DNA of 64,000 nt from CAWCUU01 sp963798855. GTDB taxonomy: Bacteria > Gemmatimonadota > Gemmatimonadetes > Longimicrobiales > RSA9. Below, piece after piece: positions 23,891 through 33,300 of this stretch. Each line of letters starts with the position of its first letter. The first letter of the stretch is position 1. The notes under the pieces are model-generated. The model was given only the letters and a program-made list of their open reading frames with translations, had not been told where the DNA came from and ran no database searches. The stretch covers positions 1,868,436-1,932,435 of the forward strand of contig CAWCUU010000002.1 of NCBI GenBank assembly GCA_963798855.1, written 5' to 3'. The position numbers and the translations under genes were made by a program.

Positions 23891-26478
23891 CACCCACCAC
23901 CCTCCACGAGCTGGAACCTCGCGCTCTCGACGTCCTGCGAACTCCCGCCGGCGTAGACGGTGAACCAGCCAGGCTCGTAGATCCGCTTCATGTCGAGGCC
24001 CCAGAAGGAGAGGTCGTCGACGGTGATCGGGAAGCGCACGGTCCTCGACTCGCCGGGGCGCAGCTCGACGCGCCGGAAGCCGCGCAGCTCCTTGACGGGC
24101 GGTGTGACGCTGCGGACCTCGTCGTGGAGGTAGAGCTGCACGATCTCCGCGCCCTGGCGCTGCCCCGTGTTCGCCACCTGGACCGAGACCATGAGCGTAT
24201 CGGACGGCGACATGGTGGCGGAGGATAGCTGCGGGGCGCTTACGTCGAACGTGGTATAGCTGAGCCCCCAGCCGAACGGATAGAGCGGCGTCCACGGCAG
24301 CTTGATGTACTTCGAGGTGTAGTGGTCCTCGGGGCTCGCGGGGCGGCCGGTATTCTTGTGGTCGTAATAGATCGGCACCTGGCCGACGGCGCGCGGGAAG
24401 GTTACGGGCAGCTTGCCGCTCGGGTCGAAGTCGCCGAAGAGTACGTCCGCGACGGCCGGTCCCATCTGGACGCCGAGGAACCACGACTCCAGGATCGCCG
24501 GGACGTGCTCCGCCAGCCAGGGGATCGCGAGCGGCCGTCCGTTCATCAGGACGACGACGACCGGCTTGCCGGTGGCGACGATGCGCTTGGCGAGCGCGAG
24601 CTGAACGCCGGGGAGGTCGATGTCCGAGCGGCTGGCGGCCTCCGCGCTCATGTCCTGCGTCTCGCCGATCACGAGGACGACGACGTCCGCCTGCCCCGCG
24701 GCGCGTAGCGCATCCGGGAAGCCCGTCGTGTCGGTGCCGCCGATCTCCGGCGCGGCGCCCTTAGCGTACAGCACCTTCGTTCCCGCCGCGACCGCGCGGC
24801 GGATTCCTTCCAGCACCGTGACCGCGTCCTCCGCCCGCCCGGCCGCGGCCCAGTTGCCGATCGCGGAGCGGCCGTCGTCGGCGAGCGCCCCGATGACGGC
24901 GATCGTGCCCGCGTCCTTCCGCAGCGGTAGAACCCCGCCCTCGTTCCGGAGCAGCACCATGGATTCGCGGGCGACCTCGCGCGCCGCCCGGACGTTCTCG
25001 GGGGTCAGCGTCATCGCCTTCTGACGCTCGGGGTCGATATAGCGGTACGGATCCTCGAACAGGCCCAGGTCCCACTTCGCGCGCAGCACGCGACGCACCG
25101 CCTCGTCCACGTCATCCATCGAGACGCGCCCGGCCTTCACCGCCGCCGGCAGGTCCTTCAGGTAGATGCCGCTGACCATGTCGATGTCGACGCCCGCCTC
25201 GAGCGCCGCGATGCCCGCCTCTTCCGGCGTGCCCGCGATGCCGTGGTGCTGCAGCTCCATGATGCCGGTCCAGTCGCTGACCACGACGCCGCGGAAGCCC
25301 CAGTCGCCGCGCATCACGCCGTCGATCAGCCGCTCGTTCGCGTGCATCGGCACGCCGCCGACCTCGTCGAATGCGGCCATGACCGACCCGACGCCCGCAT
25401 CGACCGCCGCGTGGAAGGGCGGCAGGTAGATCTCGTGCAGCGTGCGATCGGAGATGTCGACGGTGTTGTAGTCCCGGCCACCCTCGGCGCCGCCATATGC
25501 GACGAAGTGCTTCGCCGTCGCCATCAGCGTGTTGTTCGCACCCAGGCTGTCGCCCTGGAAACCGCGCACCCGCGCCGCAGCCATCACCGAGCCCAGGTAC
25601 GGATCCTCGCCCGACCCCTCGACAATGCGGCCCCAGCGCGGATCTCGCGCGATGTCGACCATCGGCGCGAACGTCCACATCAGTCCCCACGCCGCGCCCT
25701 CCGTCGCCGCGATTCGCGCTGACCGCTCGACCGCCGCCGGATCCCAGCTGCTCGCCTCCGCCAGTGGCACCGGGAAGATCGTACGGAAGCCGTGGATCAC
25801 GTCGTGCGCGAACATCAGCGGGATCTTGAGCCGCGACTGCTCCACCGCCACGTGCTGCAGCCGCCCCGTGTAATCGGCGCCGAACACCCCCAGGAACGAG
25901 CCCACGTGCCCCGCGGCAATGTCGTCGGTCGTGCCCTTGTTCACGATCGGCCCCGTGTCGCCCCACTGCCCCGGCAGCTGGTTCAGCTGCCCCAGCTTCT
26001 CGTCCAGAGTCATTCTCGCCAGCAGCGAGTCGACGAGCGCTTCGCGCGCGTCGACTCCCTGCTGGGGCGCGCCTGCGGCGGGCGCCGCGCTGCGGGGCGC
26101 GGCTGTGCCGGGCGCGGCTTCGCCGGGCCGGCCTGCGGCCGGGGGTGCGGCTTCGCCGGGCGCCGCGGCGCGGGGAGCGGCTTCGCCGGGGCCACCTTGC
26201 GCGCTGCGCGCGCAGGCGGGGAGGGCGAGGGACAGGACAAGGACGAGGGCCGAGGCGGACGCCAGCCAGCCGTCACGGCAGGTGACACCCCGCGGAGCGA
26301 AGCGAACGCGCCCCGGCGCAGCCGCCCCCCGCGGAGCGGCGCCCGGCGAAGCGAAGCGCGCCGCCCCCGGCGCCGGCCGCTCCGACGAAGTCGCGCCCCG
26401 CGAAGCGGCGCCCGGCAAGGCCGCGCCCGCCGAAGGCGCGCCCGGCGCTGCACACTGAGCCGAACGACTCTTCAGCAT
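23890..26478 (-). CDS. bglX: Glycoside hydrolase family 3 beta-glucosidase
   Basis: A GH3 exo-enzyme removing terminal glucose from oligosaccharides. The catalytic core begins near residue 155 (LLARMTLDEKLGQLNQ). It has the (beta/alpha)8 domain with nucleophile Asp in VVVSDWTG (codon near 25274), the alpha/beta sandwich (AREVARESMVLLRNEGGVLPL) and a C-terminal Fn3-like domain (PLYPFGWGLSYTTF). The hydrophobic signal (SALVLVLSLALPACA) lies unusually far in, near residues 70-95. About 70 Ala/Pro/Gly-rich residues precede it and another repeat-rich linker follows, both encoded by GCGCCC-hairpin repeats. The ATG at 26478 overlaps the GH144 stop (ATGCTGA), which supports it, but no better start exists nearer the signal. 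It acts downstream of the GH144 enzyme. Confidence 0.9.
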   Translation of the reverse strand: MLKSRSAQCAAPGAPSAGAALPGAASRGATSSERPAPGAARFASPGAAPRGAAAPGRVRFAPRGVTCRDGWLASASALVLVLSLALPACARSAQGGPGEAAPRAAAPGEAAPPAAGRPGEAAPGTAAPRSAAPAAGAPQQGVDAREALVDSLLARMTLDEKLGQLNQLPGQWGDTGPIVNKGTTDDIAAGHVGSFLGVFGADYTGRLQHVAVEQSRLKIPLMFAHDVIHGFRTIFPVPLAEASSWDPAAVERSARIAATEGAAWGLMWTFAPMVDIARDPRWGRIVEGSGEDPYLGSVMAAARVRGFQGDSLGANNTLMATAKHFVAYGGAEGGRDYNTVDISDRTLHEIYLPPFHAAVDAGVGSVMAAFDEVGGVPMHANERLIDGVMRGDWGFRGVVVSDWTGIMELQHHGIAGTPEEAGIAALEAGVDIDMVSGIYLKDLPAAVKAGRVSMDDVDEAVRRVLRAKWDLGLFEDPYRYIDPERQKAMTLTPENVRAAREVARESMVLLRNEGGVLPLRKDAGTIAVIGALADDGRSAIGNWAAAGRAEDAVTVLEGIRRAVAAGTKVLYAKGAAPEIGGTDTTGFPDALRAAGQADVVVLVIGETQDMSAEAASRSDIDLPGVQLALAKRIVATGKPVVVVLMNGRPLAIPWLAEHVPAILESWFLGVQMGPAVADVLFGDFDPSGKLPVTFPRAVGQVPIYYDHKNTGRPASPEDHYTSKYIKLPWTPLYPFGWGLSYTTFDVSAPQLSSATMSPSDTLMVSVQVANTGQRQGAEIVQLYLHDEVRSVTPPVKELRGFRRVELRPGESRTVRFPITVDDLSFWGLDMKRIYEPGWFTVYAGGSSQDVESARFQLVEGGG
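26083..26215 (-). repeat. GCGCCC-hairpin array in bglX (mature-side linker)
   Basis: Units of a small perfect hairpin (for example GGC-TTC-GCC, GGC-TGT-GCC) separated by GGGCGC on the plus strand, that is GCGCCC on the coding strand. They encode the Ala/Pro/Gly/Glu linker after the signal peptide. Confidence 0.85.
26288..26456 (+). repeat. GCGCCC-hairpin array in bglX (before the signal peptide)
   Basis: Units such as GGC-GCA-GCC, CGC-GGA-GCG, GAC-GAA-GTC, GGC-AAG-GCC (overlapping) and GCC-GAA-GGC separated by GCGCCC on the plus strand. The array is opposite in direction to the one at 26083 and brackets the signal-peptide codons together with it. Stem bases change in pairs, so the hairpins are kept. 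Confidence 0.85.
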
Positions 26479-28016
26479 CTGCCAGCCAGCCAGCCACCCT
26501 GAAATCCCGCGCGGCACAAGCCGCGCACGATGTACGGGCTCTCGCGCATGAGCTTCCATATCAGGCCGCTCCTGTAGTTCTCGATCATGAGGACGATGGG
26601 TCCCTGGTCGATGCCGAGGTAGTCGACGTCGAACCAGCCGACGCCGGGCACGATCGAGCCGGTCCGGATCGGTGCTCCGGGGTCGGAGAGGGTGAGGTTG
26701 AACGCGTCAATGAAGCCGTACTGCCGGAAGAGGTGATCGCCATAGCGCTGCTCCATGTCCTGCAGCGCCGGGATCGCGATCTCCGGCGCGAAGGGGATGG
26801 AGCCGCCGGCTGCCGTGGGCACGAGAGTGCCGTCGTCGACGATCCGGGTCGCGGCGGCGCCGCGCGCCGAGTAGGCGTGGAACTGGCGCTGCTTTCCATC
26901 TATGGTCAGCTGGAAGCCGCCGGGCCCGTCGCTCGCCGTGAGACCCCAGGAATTCTCGCCGTAGCCGCGCCACGCCATGGGATCGTCCTCGGCGTACGCC
27001 TGCTGGGAGTAGGTCGCGCGGCGCGAGTTCTCGAAGTAATCGATTCCCTTGGCGCGCATGTATGCGTCCTGGATGCCGCGGAAATCCACCCACACGTGCG
27101 AGTACTGATGGCCGAACAGCGGCGCGAAGTTGACCATCGAGTAGCCGTAGAAGTCGGCCCAGTCGTAGGTGCTGGTGAACGCGTCCCAGGCGGCGGGCGA
27201 GATCGGGTGCGTCGGCGAGCCGAGCGCCAGCAGGTAGAGGATCATCGCCTCGCAGTAGCCCTGGTAGTCGTGGTCGAGGAAGCCCTGGTAGTCGCTTCCG
27301 GCCGGCTTCCAGGCCATCGCGATCAGAGGCGGTCGCGGCTGGATCCAGTCCCACTCGGCGCGACGGTAGAGCGAGTCGGCCAGCGCGCGGATCTCGGTCT
27401 CGGTCGCATCCGTGCCGTCGAAATACTGCTGCGCCGTCAGGATTCCCGCCATGAGCAACGCGGTGTCGATGGTCGAGAGCTCCACGTTCTGGAAGCGCTC
27501 GCCCGTCTGCATGTCCAGGAAGTGGTAGTAGAAGCCGCGGTAGCCGGTGACGCCGCGCGCCTGCGGTCCCTGCGCCGAGGTCCAGAAGAAGCGCAGCGTC
27601 GTCAGCGTGCGGCTCGCGGCCTCGCCTCGCCCGACCCAGCCGCGCTCGACGCCGACCGGGTAGGCGCTCAGCGCGAAGCCGATCGCCGCAATGCTCGAGA
27701 AGGAGTGCGTCGGCCAGCGGTCGGGCGTCAGCCCGTTCTGCGCGTTCGTGGTCTGCCAGAAGAAGTCGAACGTGCGATGCTCGACCGCATCCAGGAACGC
27801 CTGCTGCTCGACCGGCTCCGTGCGGGTCGTGACGCCGCTGGGTCCCGCGTGATTCGCACAGCCGGCGAGCAGCGCCAGCGTCGCGATCGCGGCGCCGGCA
27901 AGCCGTGGAAGAAGTCTACGTCGTCTCTGCTCAGTGCTGCTTCTTCCCGCGCTTCGTCGTGATGACGACCACGCCGTTGGCTCCCCGGACTCCGTATTGT
28001 GCGATGTCGATGGCAT
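26472..28016 (-). CDS. GH144-like (glucoamylase-domain) lipoprotein, probable beta-1,2-glucanase
   Basis: A protein of up to 514 residues with the 'glycoamylase' (PF10091/GH144) alpha/alpha-barrel. Recognisable parts are HRTFDFFWQTTN, GLTPDRWP, IAAIGFALSAYPVGVERGW, GYRGFYYHFLD, VELSTIDTALLMAG, GENSWGLTASDGP and PLFGHQYSHVWVDFRGIQD. A lipobox (LALLAGC) lies near residue 52. GH144 enzymes characterised in Bacteroidota cut beta-1,2-glucan, so this is the likely endo-enzyme of the locus; other glucans cannot be excluded. The only in-frame start gives an 86-base overlap with the upstream plug gene and about 30 polar residues before the signal, so the true start or a small sequence error is in doubt. 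Confidence 0.85.
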   Translation of the reverse strand: MPSTSHNTESGEPTAWSSSRRSAGRSSTEQRRRRLLPRLAGAAIATLALLAGCANHAGPSGVTTRTEPVEQQAFLDAVEHRTFDFFWQTTNAQNGLTPDRWPTHSFSSIAAIGFALSAYPVGVERGWVGRGEAASRTLTTLRFFWTSAQGPQARGVTGYRGFYYHFLDMQTGERFQNVELSTIDTALLMAGILTAQQYFDGTDATETEIRALADSLYRRAEWDWIQPRPPLIAMAWKPAGSDYQGFLDHDYQGYCEAMILYLLALGSPTHPISPAAWDAFTSTYDWADFYGYSMVNFAPLFGHQYSHVWVDFRGIQDAYMRAKGIDYFENSRRATYSQQAYAEDDPMAWRGYGENSWGLTASDGPGGFQLTIDGKQRQFHAYSARGAAATRIVDDGTLVPTAAGGSIPFAPEIAIPALQDMEQRYGDHLFRQYGFIDAFNLTLSDPGAPIRTGSIVPGVGWFDVDYLGIDQGPIVLMIENYRSGLIWKLMRESPYIVRGLCRAGFQGGWLAGRC

Positions 28017-28425
28017 CCTTGAGAATCTCGATCCGGAGGATGTCGGCGGGGCTGAGCCAGGTCAGCCCGACGCCCGGTGTCGTCTCGAACGGCATCCCGT
28101 CCACGACGTACAGCGGCTCGTTGTTGCCCATGAAGGTGGACGGGCCGCGGATCCGTATGGAAAAGCCGCCCGCCGGCGTGCGGATCACCTGCACGCCGGC
28201 GAAGCGGCCCGCGATCAGCTGCTCCACCTGCAGCACGGGTACCTCGCCGTAGTGCTCCGCCTGCGTGGCGGCGGCACTATCCGCGACGCCGGCGGCCGCC
28301 GGGTCGGCGGGGCCGTGCTCCGGCGTGGCGGGCGCGTGGGCGGAGGCACAGCCGAGTGCCGCCACCCATGCCGCCATCAACGCCGCGCCGCGCAACGGCG
28401 GGCGGCCACCGCCCCGGAAGTTCAT
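27931..28425 (-). CDS. Orphan TonB-receptor plug-domain lipoprotein
   Basis: A 164-residue protein made of a lipobox (MAAWVAALGC, Cys near residue 26), a short Ala-rich linker and one TonB-receptor plug domain (VEQLIAGRFAGVQVIRTP, IRIRGPSTFMGNNEPLYVVD, WLSPADILRIEILKD, YGVRGANGVVVITT). There is no beta-barrel, so it cannot form a channel alone. The plug sequence resembles the one inside the SusC of this same locus (SPLYVVDGMLLDDISF, IYGSRGANGVIIVTT). It lies 10 bases after susD in the same operon. Its role is unknown; a periplasmic or inner-leaflet partner for the transporter is one possibility. Confidence 0.83.
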   Translation of the reverse strand: MNFRGGGRPPLRGAALMAAWVAALGCASAHAPATPEHGPADPAAAGVADSAAATQAEHYGEVPVLQVEQLIAGRFAGVQVIRTPAGGFSIRIRGPSTFMGNNEPLYVVDGMPFETTPGVGLTWLSPADILRIEILKDAIDIAQYGVRGANGVVVITTKRGKKQH

Positions 28426-28435
28426 TCCACGCTCG

Positions 28436-30322
28436 TCAGTACCCCGGGTTCTGCTGGAGCCCGAAGCTCTGCACTTCGTCGCGCGGGATCGGGTACAGCG
28501 TGTTCGCGTCCGTAAACGTGATCGGCGTGCAGCCGGCCGGCAGCGCCCGGTCCTCGCACGTCAGCGCCTGCATGAGCTGCTGCGCCCGACCCTGCCGGAC
28601 GATGTCGAACCAGCGGTGCTGCTCCATCCCCAGCTCGGAGCGACGCTCCTGCCAGATCGCGTCCAGCAGCGCCTGCCCACCCGCGGTCACGTTCGGCAGC
28701 AGCGCCATCGCGGGCACGGACATCGTCATCGTCTGCGTCGACACCGAGCCGTCCGCGTCCTGCGTCACGCGCATGATGCCCAGCGCGACGTTCGAGCCCG
28801 GCGCCTTCGAGTCCACCTCCTGCATGAACTGCTGCGGCGTCGTCACCGCCACTCCGCCGACGGACTGGATAATGTCCATGTTGACGATTTGAGCGGGCGG
28901 CGTGTTGTCGTCGTCGCGCTCCGAGTCCAGGCTGCGCAGGCCCGCGGCGTACGCGTCCGTTTCCGGCCCGACGTAGCGGACGAAGACGCGGCTGCCGTTC
29001 GCCGGCAGGCCGAGCTCGCTCGCCATGACGTCGGCCAGCGCCTCGACCGAGAACCCGAGCGTCGTCGTGCGGCCGCTCCGCGCGCGCTCCCGCACCATGT
29101 TCAGGTAGTTGCGTGCGGTCGCATCATCGCCGAGGTGGTTCGCGGCCTCCGCGGCCATCAGCAGCACGTCCGCGTAGCGGATGATGCGGATGTTCACGCC
29201 GGAGTTGCCCGTCCCGCCCGGCGTCTCCGGCGAGGTGAACACCTTCTGGTTGTAGCGGTTGTTCGGCATGCTGGCGTTCAGGTAGACCACTCGACCCGTG
29301 CCGTCGGGGAGCATCTCCCACGCGTACATGATGGTCGCCTCGAGGCGCGGGTCACCCGGCTCGTACGATGCCTCGAGATCTGCCGACGGGTTGTTGAAGC
29401 CCCAGCCGATGTTCGGGTCGCCCCGCACGCCCTGAACCTGCGCGTACTGGCTGCCGCCGCCGCCCGCCTCCAGCGCCACGGACCCCGCCTCGAAGACCGA
29501 CTCGCTGGAGAACTCGCCGGCCGTCGTGAAGATCGTCGCGTAGTCGGGATACAGGCTGTACTCGCCGGAGTTGATCACCGCCTGCGCGTTGTCGAGCGCG
29601 CCCTGCCAGTTCTGCTGGTAGAGGTAGACCTTCGCGAGCAGCGCCTGCGCTGCGCCCTTCGTCGCCCGGCCCATGTCGTCGGCCGAGTAGCCCGACTTGG
29701 GCGGCAGCACGCCGATCGCGTCGGTCAGGTCCTGCTCGATCTGCGCGTACACCTGGTCGGCCGTGGCGCGCGTCTGGTCGAACTCGCCCGGCTTGAGCGC
29801 GGTGGTGATCAGCGGCACGCCGCCGAACGCGCGCACGAGGAAGAAGTAGTAATAGGCCCGCAGGAACTTGTTCTCGCCGACGAGACGCGCCCGCATCGTC
29901 GCGTCCATGTCCACGTTCGGGATGTTGTCGATCGCGACGTTGGCGCGATAGATCCCGCGGTAGTAGCCCTGCCAGGTGTCGTGGAAGGCGATGTTGCCTG
30001 GATCGAACGCGATGTTGTCCAGGTCGAGCAGGAAGCTGGCGTCGGCGGGGACGCTGCCCTTCGTGGCATCATCGGATGAGATGTCGGTCATGCCGATCCA
30101 GGAGAAGACGTGCACTTCCCAGTCACGCAGCATGCTGTACGTCGCGTTCGTCGCCGCGACCGCCTGGTCGGCGGTCTTGAAGAAGTCCGCCGTCGTCAGC
30201 TTCCCCTTCGGCTCCGTGCTGAGGAAGTCGTTGCAGGCGACGGCGCCCAGTGCCAGGAGCGCGACTGCTGCCGCTCGTGCCGCCCGGCTCGCCGATAGTC
30301 CCATATTTCTCATGATAGTCAT
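28436..30322 (-). CDS. susD: SusD/RagB-family lipoprotein with an inserted PDZ-like domain
   Basis: A 628-residue surface glycan-binding lipoprotein, partner of the SusC next to it. The lipobox is LLALGAVAC (Cys30), followed by NDFLSTEPKGKLTTADFF. SusD landmarks follow: GIYRANVAIDNIP, ENKFLRAYYYFFLVRAFGGVPL, KGAAQALLAKVYLY, IRIIRYADVLLMAAEAANHL, and near the end LLDAIWQERRSELGMEQHRWFDIVR and LYPIPRDEV. Between RERARSG (residue 417) and LLDAIWQERR (552) lies an extra stretch of about 120 residues with a PDZ pattern: ASELGLPANGSRVFVRYVG, DAYAAGLR, NMDIIQSVGGVAV, APGSNVALGIMR. Usual SusD proteins have only a short loop there. The gene starts 14 bases after susC. Confidence 0.93.
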   Translation of the reverse strand: MTIMRNMGLSASRAARAAAVALLALGAVACNDFLSTEPKGKLTTADFFKTADQAVAATNATYSMLRDWEVHVFSWIGMTDISSDDATKGSVPADASFLLDLDNIAFDPGNIAFHDTWQGYYRGIYRANVAIDNIPNVDMDATMRARLVGENKFLRAYYYFFLVRAFGGVPLITTALKPGEFDQTRATADQVYAQIEQDLTDAIGVLPPKSGYSADDMGRATKGAAQALLAKVYLYQQNWQGALDNAQAVINSGEYSLYPDYATIFTTAGEFSSESVFEAGSVALEAGGGGSQYAQVQGVRGDPNIGWGFNNPSADLEASYEPGDPRLEATIMYAWEMLPDGTGRVVYLNASMPNNRYNQKVFTSPETPGGTGNSGVNIRIIRYADVLLMAAEAANHLGDDATARNYLNMVRERARSGRTTTLGFSVEALADVMASELGLPANGSRVFVRYVGPETDAYAAGLRSLDSERDDDNTPPAQIVNMDIIQSVGGVAVTTPQQFMQEVDSKAPGSNVALGIMRVTQDADGSVSTQTMTMSVPAMALLPNVTAGGQALLDAIWQERRSELGMEQHRWFDIVRQGRAQQLMQALTCEDRALPAGCTPITFTDANTLYPIPRDEVQSFGLQQNPGY

Positions 30323-30336
30323 CGACCGGTTCGAGT

Positions 30337-33300
30337 TCAGAACGACACGTTGAGGCCGACCGTGATCGTGCGCGCCGGCGGGTAGATCCCGAGATCGATG
30401 CCCGCCGCGATGACGCTGTTCGGGTCGCTCGAGTTCGTGACCTCTGGCGAGTAGCCGCTGTAGTCGGTCACCATGAACAGGTCCGATCCCGCAACGTAGA
30501 GTCTGGCCGTTTGCACGCCCAGCGGGCTCGTCAGGCTCTCCGGAAGCTGGTAGCCGAGCTCGGCCGTCTGCAGCTTGAAGTACGAGCCGTCCTCGATGAA
30601 ACGCGTCGACGACTGGTAGTTCACGCCCGCGTTCGTGACCCGCGGCTCCGTGTCGCTCGTGCCAGCGCCGTTCCAGCGCTGCAGAAACGAGGTCTCGAAG
30701 TTCTCGACGCCGAAGCGCACCGCCTTCTTGCCGTTGAACACCTCGTTGCCCGACTGCCCGGCGAACACCGCCGAGAGGTCGAAGCCGTGCCAGGCAGCCC
30801 TCGCGTTCAGTCCATAGATGAAGTCCGGGATCGGCGAGCCGATGTACGTCATGTCGGCCGTCGTGATCGTCCCGTCGTTGTTCAGGTCCGCGTACTTCAA
30901 GTCACCGGGAGCCTCGCCCGGCAGGATTGCCGAGCTGGCCACGTCGTTCGCGTCCTGCAGCACGCCGACCACCTGATAGCCCCAGAACGCGCCGATCGGG
31001 TGACCCGGAGCGGTGCGCGTCGTGAGCCTGATCTCGTTCCCGAGCCCGCCGGCGAAGATCTCCTCCTTGCCGCCGCCGAGCTCCCTGACCTCGTTGTGGA
31101 TCGTCGAGCCGTTCGCGCCGAGCGTGAGCTGCAGCCCGCCGATCGCCTGCGTCAGGCTGAGACTGCCCTCCACGCCGCGGTTCAGCACCTTCGCGGCGTT
31201 CACGAACGGCTGCTCGTTGACGCCGACGTAGAGCGGGATCGGAACCTGGACCAGGATCCCGTCGGTGAGCCTGTGATAGTAGTCGACCGACGCCTCGAGA
31301 CGGCCGCCCATGAACGCCATGTCCGCGCCGACGTCCGTCTGCACCGTCTTCTCCCACTTCACATCCGGGTTGGCCAGCGCGATCGGCGAGGCGCCATAGT
31401 GCAGGGTCTGGTCGCTGCCGAGAACGGCGTTCAGGTTGCCCGTGACCACTGGGATGCCGGGGTAGGCGCCGATCTTGTCGTTGCCGATCTCGCCCCAGCT
31501 CGCGCGCAGCTTGAGCGCCGAGATCGCGTTCTGATTCTGCATGAACGGCTCCTGCGCGATGTCCCAGCCGACCGCGAGCGACGGAAAGTAGCCGTAGCGG
31601 TTGTCGGCGCCGAAGCGGGACGATCCATCCACGCGCAGCGAGCCGGTGAACAGATAGCGGTCCTTGTACGTGTAGTTCGTGCGGAACAGATAGGAGAGCA
31701 TCTTCCAGTCGGACGCCGAGTTGAAGTTCGTCTGCCCCTCCGCGTCGCCGGCGTCCAGGTACCAGAGGTTCGACGTGGTGCCGACAATGTTCGACCGCTG
31801 GCCGCCCAGCAGCTCCGTATAGAACGCCTGCGCCGTGACCCCGCCCAGCAGCGAGAGGCGGTTGTCGCCGACGTTGTAGTTGTAGGTCAGCGTGTTCTCC
31901 CACAGCCAGGAGTGCGAGTTGCCGGTCTCGACGGTGAGGCCGGAGATCTGGTTCTGTTGCGTCGCCGAGACGACGTAGGTCGGCACGAACGTGCGCAGAT
32001 CGCTGCGGTCGTAGTCGAGGCCGAAGCTCGAGCGGAAATCGAAGTGCCGCAGGAAGTCGAAATCCGCGAACACGTTCCCCACCAGCCGCCCGCCGTTCTC
32101 CTTGTTGTGCGTGTAGAAGACCGCGGCCGCCGGGTTGCCGGCGGAGGAGCGGAGGTTCGCGTCGGAGAAGTCGCCGTTCTCGTCACGCGGAGCGACCGTC
32201 GGGTCCGCGCGGTACAGCATGCCGAGCACGCCCGGCGCTCGCTTGTCGTCCGTGTAGGAGAAGTTGAGGTTGTGGCCAAGCTTGACGTGCTCTGCGAGCT
32301 GATAGTCGTTGTTCAACCGCACCGTGAGGCGCCGGAATGGCGAGCGCGGCAGCACACCCTCCTGGTCGATGTAGTTCGTGCTGAAGTAGTAGGTGACCTT
32401 GTCGCTGCCGCCTGACGCCGTGATCTGGTAGTTCTGCATCGGCGCCGTCTGGAAGACCGCGTCCTGCCAGTCCGTGCCGGCGCCGACCGAGCTGGGGTTC
32501 GCGAAATACGGCGGCAGGTTCTGGTTCGCGGCCAGCTCGTTCGCCAGCGTCGCGTACTGCTGTGCGTTCACAAGGTCGATCGGGTGCAGCACGCTCTGTG
32601 TGCCTACATACGCGTTCGCCGTCCACTGCGTCGCCCGGCTCGCGCTGCCCTTCTTCGTCGTGACGATGATGACGCCGTTCGCGCCGCGCGAGCCGTAGAT
32701 CGCGGTCGCCGACGCGTCCTTCAGCACCTCGATCGAAGCGACGTCGTTCGGGCTCAGGAAGCTGATGTCGTCGAGCAGCATGCCGTCCACCACGTACAGC
32801 GGTGAGGCGTTGTTCAGCGTGCCGGTGCCGCGGATGCGGACGACCGCCTCGGAGCCCGGCTCGCCCGACGCGGGCGTGACCTGCACGCCGGCGACCTGTC
32901 CCTGCAGCGCCTTCGTCACCGAGGTCGTCGGCACCCGCGAGACCTTCTCGCCCTGGATCGAAGAGATCGCGCCGGTCACGTCGCGCTTCCGCTGTGTGCC
33001 GTATCCCGTCACCACGATCTGCTGCAGCGGAACCGCCTGCTCCACGAGCGTGGCGTCCACGACCGAGCGCCCGTCGATCCCCACTTCCTGCTGGGCGTAG
33101 CCGATGGACGTGAAGACGAGTGTGTCCTGCGGGCTCGGGGCGGTCAGCGCGTAGCGGCCGTCACCGCTGGTCAGGGTACCGACGGCCGTGCCCTTGACGG
33201 AGACCTGTACCCCCGGCAGTGGCTGGCCGCCGGCGGCGGCGGTCACGGTGCCCGTCACCCGCTGCTGCTGCGCCAACACGGGGGACGTGCCGCACAGCAG

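Noticed and set aside
26733..27962. Long plus-strand frame opposite the GH144 gene
   Set aside because: It mirrors codon positions of the real gene and has no recognisable motif.
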